Origin: Komagataeibacter sp. FNDCF1
GTDB lineage: Bacteria > Pseudomonadota > Alphaproteobacteria > Acetobacterales > Acetobacteraceae
Reading direction: 5' to 3'
DNA length: 64,000 nucleotides
Assembly (NCBI RefSeq): GCF_021295335.1
Contig: NZ_JAIWOT010000001.1
Span: forward strand, 2,937,501-3,001,500
Shown: positions 54,366-63,247 of the stretch, one piece after another
Layout of the letters: every line of letters starts with the position of its first letter
Position numbering within the stretch: the first letter of the stretch is position 1
Translations under genes and position numbers: made by a program
The notes under the pieces: generated by a model
The model's database searches: none
The model's input: only the letters and a program-made list of their open reading frames with translations
Told to the model about the DNA's origin: nothing

Positions 54366-54873
54366 GCGTGTCTCCCTGACGCTTCAGCCATTCCTGTATC
54401 ACCGCAAGGATATGGGCCTGCTGGCGCGCATCCAGTGCCTGCCCGGCCGGAATTGCATGCCATTTGGCAACGCAGCCCCGGCAGCAGGTACCCGTGGCAT
54501 GCTGGGCGATGAAGACCGGGTGGCCGCGCCATGGTGTCTGCCTGCCATCCTTGTCCGGCCGGGCCGGGGCAAGCCGGCTGGCTATGAAATCGGCCGCGTG
54601 CGCCATGACTTCCGGCAGGCCACGGTTGTCCAGATAGGCGCGTTCCCGCGCACCCAGGTGGAAACGGGCACGAAAGCGTGAAAAGGCCAGCCGTTCCCAC
54701 AGTTCGGGCGGGACGGCGGGTAGCGGCGGCAGGACCGGGGCCGCTACCTGCCGCGCAGCACCGCGTAGAGCGGGCTGCGGCGTGGCCATGGCGGGGGCTG
54801 CTGGCGGTGGCGGCGCGAACAGGTCGGCCTGAACGGCGGGTGCCGTATTTTTTCCCGCGCGCCTGGGGGGCAT
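54334..54873 (-). CDS. DUF4186-family protein
   Basis: 179 residues. The C-terminal about 110 match DUF4186: LWERLAFSRFRARFHLGARE, then RAYLDNRGLPEVMAHAADFI, and HPVFIAQHATGTCCRGCVAK then WHAIPAG, with a CCxGC cluster that could bind a metal. The N-terminal 65 residues are basic and Pro/Ala-rich. Function is unknown. The start at 54873 is just 1 nt past the tyrS stop, so the gene is co-transcribed with tyrS. Confidence 0.85.
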   Translation of the reverse strand: MPPRRAGKNTAPAVQADLFAPPPPAAPAMATPQPALRGAARQVAAPVLPPLPAVPPELWERLAFSRFRARFHLGARERAYLDNRGLPEVMAHAADFIASRLAPARPDKDGRQTPWRGHPVFIAQHATGTCCRGCVAKWHAIPAGQALDARQQAHILAVIQEWLKRQGDTPTPAPRPAPR

Positions 54874-54874
54874 G

Positions 54875-56122
54875 TCAGCCCGGCTGGACCAGAATGTGGC
54901 GCTTGCGGCCGGAAGAAAGCTTGAGCGCGCCGTCAATCAGGTCTGCACTGGATACGACCTGCGCCTCGTCACCGACCACCACGTCGTTCACCCGCGCGCC
55001 ACCACCACGGATCAGACGCCGGGCTTCCCCGTTGCTGGTGGCGAAGCCGGCTTCGACAAACAGGCGGAAGGCGGGAACGCCTTCGGCCAGCAGGGTGGCG
55101 GGAAGCCGGACCGTGGGCAGGGCGGCGGCGGTTACCGCGCCTTCCTCGAATGTACGGCGGGCGGCTTCGGCGGCTTCCTGTGCGGCGGCGCGGCCATGGC
55201 ACAGGGCCGTGGCCTCGGTCGCCAGCACCTTTTTCGCCTCGTTGATCTCCGCCCCGCCAAGCGCTGCCAGCCGGTCGCATTCCGCAACCGGCAGTTCGGT
55301 GAACAGCCTGAGGAAGCGACCCACATCCGCATCCTCCACATTGCGCCAGAACTGCCAGTAATCGAATACCGGCAGCCGCCGTGCGGAAAGCCAGACCGCC
55401 CCCTGCGCGGTCTTGCCCATCTTCGCGCCGGAACTTGTGGTGAGCAGCGGTGTTGTCAGGCCGAACACCTGGGCACCATTCATCCGGCGCACAAGGTCAA
55501 TGCCCGAGACAATGTTGCCCCACTGGTCCGATCCCCCCATCTGCAGGGTCACGCCATGACGGAGGTTGAGTTCACGGAAATCGTAGGACTGGAGGATGGA
55601 GTAATTGAATTCAAGGAACGTCAGTCCCTGTTCACGCTCCAGCCGCGAGCGCACCGAGTCGAAGGACAGCATGCGGTTGACGGAAAAATGGATGCCCACA
55701 TCACGCAGCAGGTCGATGTAGGACAGCCTGTCCAGCCAGTCGGCGTTATTGGCCAGCAACGGGTCCGCCGGGCCATCGCCCAGCGGCAGGAACTGCCGTA
55801 GGCAGCCTTCGACGCCGCGCAGGTTGGTGGCGATGGTCTCCGTCGTCATGAGCTTGCGCGCTTCCTCACGGAAGGACGGGTCACCGATCTTGGCCGTGCC
55901 GCCGCCCATCAGGGCGACCGGGCGGTGGCCGTGGCGGTGCATGAGCCGCAGCAGCATGATCTGGATAAGGCTGCCAACGTGCAGGCTGTCCGCCGTTGGG
56001 TCGAACCCGATATAGCCCCCAACCGGCCCGGCCTGCATGGCGGCGTCCAGCGCCTCCATGTCGGTGCACTGGAATATGAAGCCGCGTGCTTCGGCCTCCC
56101 GGAGGAATTCACTCTTGGGCAT
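54875..56122 (-). CDS. tyrS: tyrosyl-tRNA synthetase
   Basis: 415 residues, class Ic. The HIGH-type motif is [20 protein letters not shown], and the KMSKS-type loop is [20 protein letters not shown], the KMGKT form of TyrS. A C-terminal S4 RNA-binding domain is visible ([20 protein letters not shown]). Start at 56122 ([14 protein letters not shown]) is chosen; the frame extends to 56194 but the extra residues are not conserved in type. Charges tRNA-Tyr. Confidence 0.97.
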   Translation of the reverse strand: MPKSEFLREAEARGFIFQCTDMEALDAAMQAGPVGGYIGFDPTADSLHVGSLIQIMLLRLMHRHGHRPVALMGGGTAKIGDPSFREEARKLMTTETIATNLRGVEGCLRQFLPLGDGPADPLLANNADWLDRLSYIDLLRDVGIHFSVNRMLSFDSVRSRLEREQGLTFLEFNYSILQSYDFRELNLRHGVTLQMGGSDQWGNIVSGIDLVRRMNGAQVFGLTTPLLTTSSGAKMGKTAQGAVWLSARRLPVFDYWQFWRNVEDADVGRFLRLFTELPVAECDRLAALGGAEINEAKKVLATEATALCHGRAAAQEAAEAARRTFEEGAVTAAALPTVRLPATLLAEGVPAFRLFVEAGFATSNGEARRLIRGGGARVNDVVVGDEAQVVSSADLIDGALKLSSGRKRHILVQPG

Positions 56123-56234
56123 GATCTGTTCCGCGCTGTGATGGGCTTGGCTGGCCGGGCCACCCCGGCGCGGACCAGCCTCTAGCATGTTCACGGCGCG
56201 ACAGGGAACCGCCCGCGGCCAGCGGGGTGGTGAA

Positions 56235-56897
56235 TCAGTCCGCAGCCAGCGCCAGCGTCTTGCGGTTCATGACCGTGCTGACATGGTCTTCCAGTGCTTC
56301 GGCCACGTCCTCGGCATGGTTGGCGAAGACGTGGTCGGCCCCCTTGAAGATGCGGTAGTCCACACTTACGCCCTTCTGGGTGTTCAGCTTGTCCACCAGC
56401 TTGCGCACGGCGGGTTCGGGCACCAGTTCATCGTTTTCCCCCGCGATCATGAGCCCGCCACACGGACAGGGCGCAAGGAAGCCGAAATCATAGTGGTTGG
56501 CAGGCGGCGCCACGCTGATCCAGCCCGTGATCTCGGGCCGGCGCATGAGCAGCTGCATGCCGACGAACGCGCCAAAGGAATAGCCCGCAATCCACAGCCC
56601 GCTGGCGTTGGGGTTGATCATCTGCATCCAGTCAAGGGCCGCGGCGGCGTCCGAAATCTCGCCAATGCCACCGTCATAGCGCCCCTGCGAGCGGCCGACG
56701 CCGCGCGAGTTGTAGCGCATGACCGAGAAGCCCATTTTCTCGAACGCGCGGTACATCGCATAGGTGATGCGGTTGTTCATGGTTCCGCCATGCAGCGGGT
56801 GGGGATGGAGTACCAGCGCAAGCGGCGCATTGGGTGCGCTTGAGTGGTGGTATCGACCTTCCAGGCGGCCATCAGGGCCGGCAAACATGACCTCAGG
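56235..56897 (-). CDS. alpha/beta hydrolase
   Basis: 220 residues of the small dienelactone hydrolase/esterase-like group that follows the pattern [20 protein letters not shown], then [20 protein letters not shown]. The nucleophile Ser is in [14 protein letters not shown]; Asp and His of the triad are expected at GENDELVPE and KGADHVFAN. No signal peptide, so cytoplasmic. Substrate unknown. The start at 56897 ([11 protein letters not shown]) is preferred over longer reading. Confidence 0.9.
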   Translation of the reverse strand, partial: PEVMFAGPDGRLEGRYHHSSAPNAPLALVLHPHPLHGGTMNNRITYAMYRAFEKMGFSVMRYNSRGVGRSQGRYDGGIGEISDAAAALDWMQMINPNASGLWIAGYSFGAFVGMQLLMRRPEITGWISVAPPANHYDFGFLAPCPCGGLMIAGENDELVPEPAVRKLVDKLNTQKGVSVDYRIFKGADHVFANHAEDVAEALEDHVSTVMNRKTLALAAD

Positions 56898-57476
56898 CAT
56901 AGGTATCCCGCATTTGCATCTCCCCGTGCATTCCAGGCATTGCATCGGGAACGGTTACTGTAACAGCCTGCCTGACCGGCGATGCCCCGTCAGGTCGGCA
57001 GGCGGAGAAAACGCTGTCTGTTCGTGCGCCCCTGCCCGGTGCAGGAAGTGGCCCTGTATTCATCCGGTCGTTACGGCACGAAAAACAGAATTGATCCGGC
57101 CTGGCGCGCCAGACCGAAAGTAAACCAATGCCAACCGGCCTGATAATGGGCATCCTGCCCACCGGAGAACAGTGCATCTTCGGCAGGCGTGCCCTGCGTG
57201 GGGGGCAGGCATGGCTGGCTGGGTATGCCCGCGGCGGTGCAGGAATTTCTTTCCTGCCGGGACGGGTGCTGTCGTGCGGGTTCGCTCTCCTTGCCATGCC
57301 CCGGGCGGGGCAGGCGACATGTAGGGCAGCGGCATGGAAATGGTGTATCCACCCCATAACACGTTGCAATAAATATTATGTTGCGCTGCCTTATAGCGGT
57401 GTGGATTCACAAAATGCCAGATAAATCGTAATCCACGTCGTAAAACGACTTGCCGCAACCCATATGGCTGGACAGC
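56898..57476. other. intergenic region without a recognised gene
   Basis: About 580 nt between the divergent hydrolase and cysteine desulfurase genes. The last 120 nt are AT-rich (AATAAATATTATGTTG near 57368) and should contain the promoter of the sulfur-transfer operon. I see no RNA gene or conserved motif; frames in this stretch lack supporting features. Confidence 0.5.
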
Positions 57477-58613
57477 ATGAGCACCGCACGCGACCCTTTT
57501 ACATACCTTGACGCGAATGCCACCGAACCGCTCCGGCCGCAGGCGCTTGCCGCCATGACGGAGGCGGCGCAGATGGCGGGCAACCCGTCCTCCGTGCATC
57601 GGGCGGGGCGGGCGGCGCGCGCCATGCTTGAAGCCGCGCGTGAGGACGTGGCGATGCTGTTTGGGGTGCAGCCGGACAACTGCGTTTTTACCTCCGGCGG
57701 GACGGAGGCCAACGTGCTGGCCATGACCGGGCAGGCGGGCGGGCGACGCATCCTGGTCGGGGCGACCGAGCATGATGCCGTGCGGCAGGCGCTCCCGGCC
57801 ACGACCGTGCCCGTAACGCCGGATGGCGTGGTCGACCGTATTGCACTCGAACGCCTTCTGGCCGTGCCCGATGCCGCCCCGGCGCTGGTCTGCATCATGC
57901 TGGCCAATAACGAGACCGGGGTCATCAACCCCATGCGCGAGATTGCCAACCTGTGCCATGCCCACGGGGCCTTGCTGCATGTCGATGCGGTGCAGGCGGC
58001 GGGACGGATCGCGTTCGACGTGGCGGGGCTGGGGGCCGACAGCGTGGCGGTTTCAGGTCATAAATTCGGCGGACCGAAGGGCGCGGGCGCGCTGCTGCTG
58101 GCGGGCGAACGCTTTTGCGCCATTCCCCCCCGCCTTGCCGGTGGGGGGCAGGAGCAGGGGCGGCGTGGGGGCACGCCCGCGCTGCCCGCCATCACGGGCA
58201 TGGCCGCCGCAGCCCGCGTGGCGGTGGCCGATATGGCGGTACAGGCCGCACGGCTTGGTGCATGGCGCGCGCGGATCGAGGCGGCGGCGGTCGCTGCCGG
58301 GGCCATGGTGTGTGGCGGCGCGGCGGCGCGGCTGGCCAATACCACCTGCCTGCTGCTGCCCGGACGGCGGGCGCAGACGCAGCTGATCGCGCTGGACATC
58401 GCGGGATATGGTGTATCCGCCGGTGCGGCCTGTTCATCGGGCAAGGTCACACGCTCGCACGTGCTTGAAGCCATGGGACTGGGGGAGGACGCGGGCTGCG
58501 CCATCCGTGTCTCGCTCCCTTGGTCCGTGACCGGGGCGGGGGTGGACGGCTTCATTGCCGCCTATACCGCCATGGCCCGCCGCCTGCCTGCACCCCGGGG
58601 CGTGGTGGCATGA
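57477..58613 (+). CDS. cysteine desulfurase (NifS/IscS-like), first copy
   Basis: A 378-residue PLP enzyme that takes sulfur from cysteine and keeps it as a persulfide. N-terminus: FTYLDANATEPLRPQALAAM; PLP lysine in AVSGHKFGGPKGAGALLLAG; the sulfur-carrying Cys in VSAGAACSSGKVTRSHVLEA. The catalytic loop is short and of the IscS type. Its variant start (DANAT in place of DxxAT with Asn) and the missing N-terminal HAS motif set it apart from the second copy. It overlaps the second desulfurase by ATGA. Having two different desulfurases in tandem is unusual (see findings). Confidence 0.9.
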   Translation: MSTARDPFTYLDANATEPLRPQALAAMTEAAQMAGNPSSVHRAGRAARAMLEAAREDVAMLFGVQPDNCVFTSGGTEANVLAMTGQAGGRRILVGATEHDAVRQALPATTVPVTPDGVVDRIALERLLAVPDAAPALVCIMLANNETGVINPMREIANLCHAHGALLHVDAVQAAGRIAFDVAGLGADSVAVSGHKFGGPKGAGALLLAGERFCAIPPRLAGGGQEQGRRGGTPALPAITGMAAAARVAVADMAVQAARLGAWRARIEAAAVAAGAMVCGGAAARLANTTCLLLPGRRAQTQLIALDIAGYGVSAGAACSSGKVTRSHVLEAMGLGEDAGCAIRVSLPWSVTGAGVDGFIAAYTAMARRLPAPRGVVA

Positions 58614-59815
58614 GCGAAGATGACCTGATCTATCTGGATTACCAGGCCACCACGCCATGTGACCCGCGCGTGATGGAAGACATGCTGCCGTGGTTTACCC
58701 ACAGCTTCGCCAATCCGCACAGCCTTGACCACGCGGCCGGGCGCGCGGCGCATGAAGCCGTGGAACAGGCCCGGGCGGACGTAGCCGCCCTGCTGGGGGC
58801 GGAAGCACGGGAAATCGTGTTTACCTCCGGCGCGACCGAGGCGAACAACCTTGCCATCAAGGGTGCGGTCCGTCACCTGCTGGAATACGGCGATACGCGC
58901 AGGCGGGTGATCACGCTGGCGACCGAGCATAAATGCGTGCTGGAGTCGGTGCGTGACCTTGCGCGCGAAGGATGCGAGCCGGTGGTCCTGCCCGTCCGCC
59001 CCGATGGTACGCTGGACCCCGACGTACTGGCCCGCGCGCTGGAGGTGCCCACCCTGCTGGTCAGCATCATGGCCGCCAATAACGAGACGGGTGTCCTGCA
59101 CGACATTGCGGCCCTTGCCCCGCTGGTCCGTCAGGCGGGCGCATTGCTGCACAGTGATCTGGCGCAGGCGGCGGGCAAGGTGGATGTGGATGTGCGGGCG
59201 TGGGATCTCGATCTGGCCTCCGTCTCCGCCCACAAGCTGTACGGGCCAAAGGGGGTCGGGGCGCTGTTCGTGCGCCGCAGGCCCCGGGTGCGGCTGGCGC
59301 CGCTGTTTTCGGGCGGGGGGCAGGAACGCGGCCTGCGTTCGGGCACGCTGCCGGCCCCCCTGATCATCGGCTTTGGCGCGGCGTGCCGCCTTGCCCGGGC
59401 CGGGGGGGCGGCGGAACGCGTGCGGGTCGCGGCGTTGCGCGACCGGCTGCTCGCGGCATTGCAGGCGGGTTGCGGGGGCATGCATGTGCATGGCCGCATG
59501 GAGAACAGGCTGGCGGGCAACCTCAACCTGCGTTTTGACGGGGTGCGGGCGGTGGACCTGCTGGCCGCAGCGCCCCAGCTTGCGGTTTCCACCGGGTCGG
59601 CCTGCTCATCGGCGGAAGTGGTGCCGTCCTACGTGCTGACGGCCATGGGGCTGGACGGGATTGCGGCGGCGGAAGGCTTGCGTCTGGCCGTCGGACGCTA
59701 TACCTCAGCCGCCGATGTGGATCGCGCGGCGGCGATCCTGTGCCAGGCCGTGGCACGGTGCCGCGCGCAAGGCAGTGTTTCGCCCCAACCGGGGCGGACA
59801 GCACAGGCAGGATGA
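58610..59815 (+). CDS. cysteine desulfurase (IscS-like), second copy
   Basis: A 401-residue PLP enzyme. N-terminal [40 protein letters not shown]; the PLP lysine in [20 protein letters not shown]; the active Cys in [20 protein letters not shown]. It is the closer match to IscS and probably supplies sulfur for Fe-S clusters and for tRNA thiolation by MnmA, whose gene follows the ferredoxin gene. The start overlaps the upstream desulfurase stop. Confidence 0.92.
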   Translation: MSEDDLIYLDYQATTPCDPRVMEDMLPWFTHSFANPHSLDHAAGRAAHEAVEQARADVAALLGAEAREIVFTSGATEANNLAIKGAVRHLLEYGDTRRRVITLATEHKCVLESVRDLAREGCEPVVLPVRPDGTLDPDVLARALEVPTLLVSIMAANNETGVLHDIAALAPLVRQAGALLHSDLAQAAGKVDVDVRAWDLDLASVSAHKLYGPKGVGALFVRRRPRVRLAPLFSGGGQERGLRSGTLPAPLIIGFGAACRLARAGGAAERVRVAALRDRLLAALQAGCGGMHVHGRMENRLAGNLNLRFDGVRAVDLLAAAPQLAVSTGSACSSAEVVPSYVLTAMGLDGIAAAEGLRLAVGRYTSAADVDRAAAILCQAVARCRAQGSVSPQPGRTAQAG

Positions 59816-59820
59816 CAAAG

Positions 59821-60135
59821 ATGGCGCATATAACATTCATCGAGCGTGACGGCAGCCACCGTGAAGTCGCGGCCCCGCTGGGCCTCTCGGTTCTGGAAAT
59901 CGCTCACAAGAACGGAATCGACCTTGAGGGCGCGTGCGAAGGCTCGCTGGCCTGCGCTACCTGCCACGTGGTAGTGGACCCCGAATGGGCCCCGAAGCTG
60001 ACCCCGCCGACCGAGGACGAGGAAGACATGCTCGACCTGGCCTTCGGGCTGGAGAAAACGTCCCGCCTGGGCTGCCAGATCGTGATGACCGAGGCGCTGG
60101 ACGGTCTTGTGGTGCGCCTGCCGCGCACGTCCTGA
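59821..60135 (+). CDS. fdx: [2Fe-2S] ferredoxin (isc-type)
   Basis: 104 residues with the adrenodoxin-type ligand pattern: [18 protein letters not shown], then [16 protein letters not shown] as the fourth Cys. It donates electrons in Fe-S cluster assembly. An alternative ATG at 59812 overlaps the desulfurase stop as ATGA. Its position between a cysteine desulfurase and mnmA fits a cluster/sulfur-relay role. iscU, iscA and hscAB are not beside it. Confidence 0.93.
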   Translation: MAHITFIERDGSHREVAAPLGLSVLEIAHKNGIDLEGACEGSLACATCHVVVDPEWAPKLTPPTEDEEDMLDLAFGLEKTSRLGCQIVMTEALDGLVVRLPRTS

Positions 60136-60251
60136 CCGGGGCGGGCTGCAACCGCGCGCGGGATCGCGCGCAACATGATGTTTGACGCGCGGTGCCCGGG
60201 GGCGGATAGTCCCGCGGGCACCGCCTGTTCATAGGGAAGTGGGATCAAGCC

Positions 60252-61352
60252 ATGCGCATTCTTGTGGCCATGTCCGGCGGGGTGGACAGTTCCGTCGTTG
60301 CCGCCCGCCTGGTGGACGAGGGCCACGAGGTGATCGGCGCGACCCTCCAGCTGTACGATTCACGCGAGAGCACGAAAAAGGGCGCGTGCTGCGCGGGCCG
60401 TGACATCCATGATGCCCGCCGCGTGGCCGACAGGCTGGGCATCCCCCATTACGTGATCGATGCCGAGCGCCGTTTCCATGACAGCGTGATCGGCACCTTT
60501 GCCGATGCCTATGCGGCGGGCGAGACACCGGTGCCCTGCGTTGCGTGCAACCAGGGTGTCAAGTTTACCGACCTGCTGGGCATGGCACGCGACCTGGGGG
60601 TGGATGCCATGGCCACCGGCCACTACGTGCGCCGCGTGGACGGGCCGGACGGCCCCGAGATGCACCGCCCCGTCGATGCCGGGCGCGACCAGTCGTGGTT
60701 CCTGTTCGCCACGACGCGCGACCAGCTGGATTTCCTGCGCTTTCCGCTGGGGGACATGCCCGACAAGGCGGCTGTGCGGGCGGAAGCCGAGCGGTTCGGT
60801 CTTGCGGTGGCCACCAAGCCGGACAGCCAGGACCTGTGTTTCGTGACCGATGGTTCCTATGCCGGGCTGGTGGAAAAGCTGCGCCCCGATGTGACAGGTG
60901 CCGGCGATATCGTGGACCGGTCCGGTCACGTGGTGGGCCGGCATGAAGGCGTGACCCGCTACACCGTGGGCCAGAGCAGGCGGCTGGGCAACGCCGCCAT
61001 GCGCGATGGCGCGCGCCAGATGGTGGTGGGCATCCAGCCCGCCAGCCGGCGTGTCGTGATCGGCCCGCGCGCGCAGGCGGTCTCGCGCACGCTCATGCTG
61101 CGTGACATGAACTGGCTCGTGCCGCCGCCGGGGCCCGATGGCCTGCGCTGCGCGGTCCAGATCCGCGCGCGGGAGACCGCGCGCGCCGCCACCGTATGGC
61201 AGGCCGGAAGCAGTGGCGCACGTGTGGAACTGGATGAAGGCGCCGTGCCCGCGCCGGGGCAGGCCTGTGTCCTGTATGATGGCAGCAGGGTGCTGGGCGG
61301 CGGCTTCATCCGCAGGCCCGACAGCGAAGGGAAGGTCGTGTCAGATGAGTGA
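60252..61352 (+). CDS. mnmA: tRNA-specific 2-thiouridylase MnmA
   Basis: A 366-residue enzyme that makes 2-thiouridine at position 34 of Glu, Gln and Lys tRNAs. The ATP-binding PP-loop is ILVAMSGGVDSSVVAARLVD; the catalytic Cys pair are in TPVPCVACNQGVKFTDLLG and SQDLCFVTDGSYA. The enzyme needs persulfide sulfur from a cysteine desulfurase, so the upstream genes explain the grouping. GGAAGTGGGATC precedes the ATG. Its stop overlaps the next gene by 8 nt. Confidence 0.95.
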   Translation: MRILVAMSGGVDSSVVAARLVDEGHEVIGATLQLYDSRESTKKGACCAGRDIHDARRVADRLGIPHYVIDAERRFHDSVIGTFADAYAAGETPVPCVACNQGVKFTDLLGMARDLGVDAMATGHYVRRVDGPDGPEMHRPVDAGRDQSWFLFATTRDQLDFLRFPLGDMPDKAAVRAEAERFGLAVATKPDSQDLCFVTDGSYAGLVEKLRPDVTGAGDIVDRSGHVVGRHEGVTRYTVGQSRRLGNAAMRDGARQMVVGIQPASRRVVIGPRAQAVSRTLMLRDMNWLVPPPGPDGLRCAVQIRARETARAATVWQAGSSGARVELDEGAVPAPGQACVLYDGSRVLGGGFIRRPDSEGKVVSDE

Positions 61353-62013
61353 TGGTATTCTGGTTATCGGTACGCGGCGGTATTCGTCATGGTCACTGCG
61401 TGGCTGGCTTGCGGTACGGCTGGCCGGGCTGGATGTGCGTGAACAGCTGATCCCGCTGGCGGCCAACGGGCAGACGGCGGCCATCGCCACCCTCTCGCCC
61501 AATGGCAAGGTACCGTATCTGGAGCACCGGGGCATCGCGGTGTGGGAAAGCCTCGCCATATGTGAATACTGTGCCGAGCAGGTTGCCGGGCTGTGGCCCG
61601 CCGATGCGCGCGCACGCGCCTATGCCCGCAGCATCTCCGCCGAGATGCATGCCGGATTCCGCGCGCTGCGGCAGGCCATGCCCATGAATACCGGCCGCGA
61701 CAGCCGGCCGCTGGCGGCAGGCACCACGCCGGACATCGATGCCGACATCACGCGCATCGACGCCATCTGGACCGAGGCACGGCTGGATTTTGGCAGGGAT
61801 GGCCCCTTCCTGTTCGGTGCGGCCTTTGGCATGGCGGATGCCATGTTCGCGCCCATTGTCTCGCGCTTCCTGTCCTATGGTGTCAGTCCTTCACCGGAAT
61901 CGCAGGCTTACATGACCGCCGTGCGCGCCCACCCGCTGGTGGAGGAATGGTACGGCCTGGCGTCACGCGAACCGGTGGAATGGCAGCAGTCCCGTTTTGA
62001 GGAGATCGGCTGA
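61345..62013 (+). CDS. glutathione S-transferase family protein
   Basis: 222 residues with a thioredoxin-like N-terminal domain (LVIGTRRYSSWSLRGWLAVR, where the Ser-Ser-Trp-Ser motif marks the GST subgroup near maleylacetoacetate isomerase-like enzymes) and a helical C-terminal domain (about 85-215). The glutathione-binding NGKVPYLEHRGIAVWESLAI is clear. It overlaps mnmA by 8 nt. Substrate unknown; it is likely cytoplasmic. Confidence 0.9.
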   Translation: MSDGILVIGTRRYSSWSLRGWLAVRLAGLDVREQLIPLAANGQTAAIATLSPNGKVPYLEHRGIAVWESLAICEYCAEQVAGLWPADARARAYARSISAEMHAGFRALRQAMPMNTGRDSRPLAAGTTPDIDADITRIDAIWTEARLDFGRDGPFLFGAAFGMADAMFAPIVSRFLSYGVSPSPESQAYMTAVRAHPLVEEWYGLASREPVEWQQSRFEEIG

Positions 62014-62023
62014 GCCAGCCCGC

Positions 62024-63127
62024 ATGACCATGCCATGGCGCGTGGCCGTGGTGCTGCCCGCGCGTGAGGGGTTCACCGCTGGCGCCGTGGGTGCGATCGG
62101 CCTGCAGGTGGCGGCCCTTGCCGGGCCGCGGGATGTGATCGTGGGGCCGGAACTGTCCGCGCCTTCGCTGGTGCCTGGCCATGAATACCATGCCATCCGG
62201 CCCGGCCTGTGGCCACCGGGTGGCCGCAGCCTGCGTTACGCCGCGGCGGTGCTGCGTGCGGTGGCGGGCATTGCCCCGGCCGTGGTGGAAGTCCACAACC
62301 GCCCCGATACTGCCCTTTACATTGCCCGGAACCGCCCCGGCCAGCGCGTGCTGCTGGTGCTGCACAACGACCCGCAGGGCATGCGCGGCGCGGATACGCC
62401 CCCCCTGCGGCGCGACCTGCTGCGGATGATGGATGTGGCCTGCGTGTCGGGCTGGGTCCGCGCCCGCTTCCTCGATGGCCTGCCCCCTGCGTGTGAAGGC
62501 CGGGTTGGCCTTTCCCCCAACGGTGTGGCCCTGCCCGCGCAGGTCATGCCGATGGACCGGCGCGACCCCTGCGTGCTGTTTGCCGGCCGCGTGGTGGCGG
62601 ACAAGGGGGCCGACCTGTTCGTGGCCGCCTGCGCCCGGCTTGCCGTGGATCATCCGAGCTGGCGCTACCGCATGATCGGGGCCGACCGCTTCCGCCCCGA
62701 TGCACCGCTTACCCCCTTCATGACCGGCCTGCTGCCCGCCGCCCGCGCGGCCGGGGTGGAAATGGCAGGCTACAGGCCGCATGCGGACGTGCTGGCCGGC
62801 ATGGGGCGGGCCGCCATCGTGGTGGTGCCCAGCCGCTGGCCCGAACCCTTCGGCATGACGGCGCTGGAGGCCATGGCGGCGGGCGCCGCCCTTGTTGCCG
62901 CCCCCTGTGGCGGCCTGCCCGAAGTGGTGGGGGATGGCGGCATCCTGTACCCGCCAGACCCCGCATCCGGTCTGGCGCGGGTGCTGGGCGGACTGATGGC
63001 GGACGGGGCGGCCCGCACGGATCTTGCCGCGCGCGGGCGTGCCCGGGCGGCGCGTTTCAGCCTTGCGCATGCCCGTGCCTGCCGCGACGGGCTGCGCGTG
63101 GCCTGCCTGCACGGGCGCCATGGATGA
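62024..63127 (+). CDS. glycosyltransferase family 4-like protein
   Basis: About 367 residues in a GT-B fold. N-terminal MTMPWRVAVVLPAREGFTAG, then VEVHNRPDTALYIARNRPGQ; the donor domain has CVLFAGRVVADKGADLFVAA and VVPSRWPEPFGMTALEAMAA then GAALVAAPCGGLPEVVGDGG, the E-x7-E type donor site. It follows the GST gene by 10 nt. Sugar and acceptor unknown; a role in LPS or exopolysaccharide is likely. Confidence 0.88.
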   Translation: MTMPWRVAVVLPAREGFTAGAVGAIGLQVAALAGPRDVIVGPELSAPSLVPGHEYHAIRPGLWPPGGRSLRYAAAVLRAVAGIAPAVVEVHNRPDTALYIARNRPGQRVLLVLHNDPQGMRGADTPPLRRDLLRMMDVACVSGWVRARFLDGLPPACEGRVGLSPNGVALPAQVMPMDRRDPCVLFAGRVVADKGADLFVAACARLAVDHPSWRYRMIGADRFRPDAPLTPFMTGLLPAARAAGVEMAGYRPHADVLAGMGRAAIVVVPSRWPEPFGMTALEAMAAGAALVAAPCGGLPEVVGDGGILYPPDPASGLARVLGGLMADGAARTDLAARGRARAARFSLAHARACRDGLRVACLHGRHG

Positions 63128-63247
63128 CAGGTTTTGGTTTTTCTGCACCGATGGGTATGGGACAGATCGGCCCATGGCCCTATATCTGGTCGGAACAGGG
63201 CTCATGCCAAACACAGTGCCAGACAATAGCGAAAGACTGGAGGCCAC

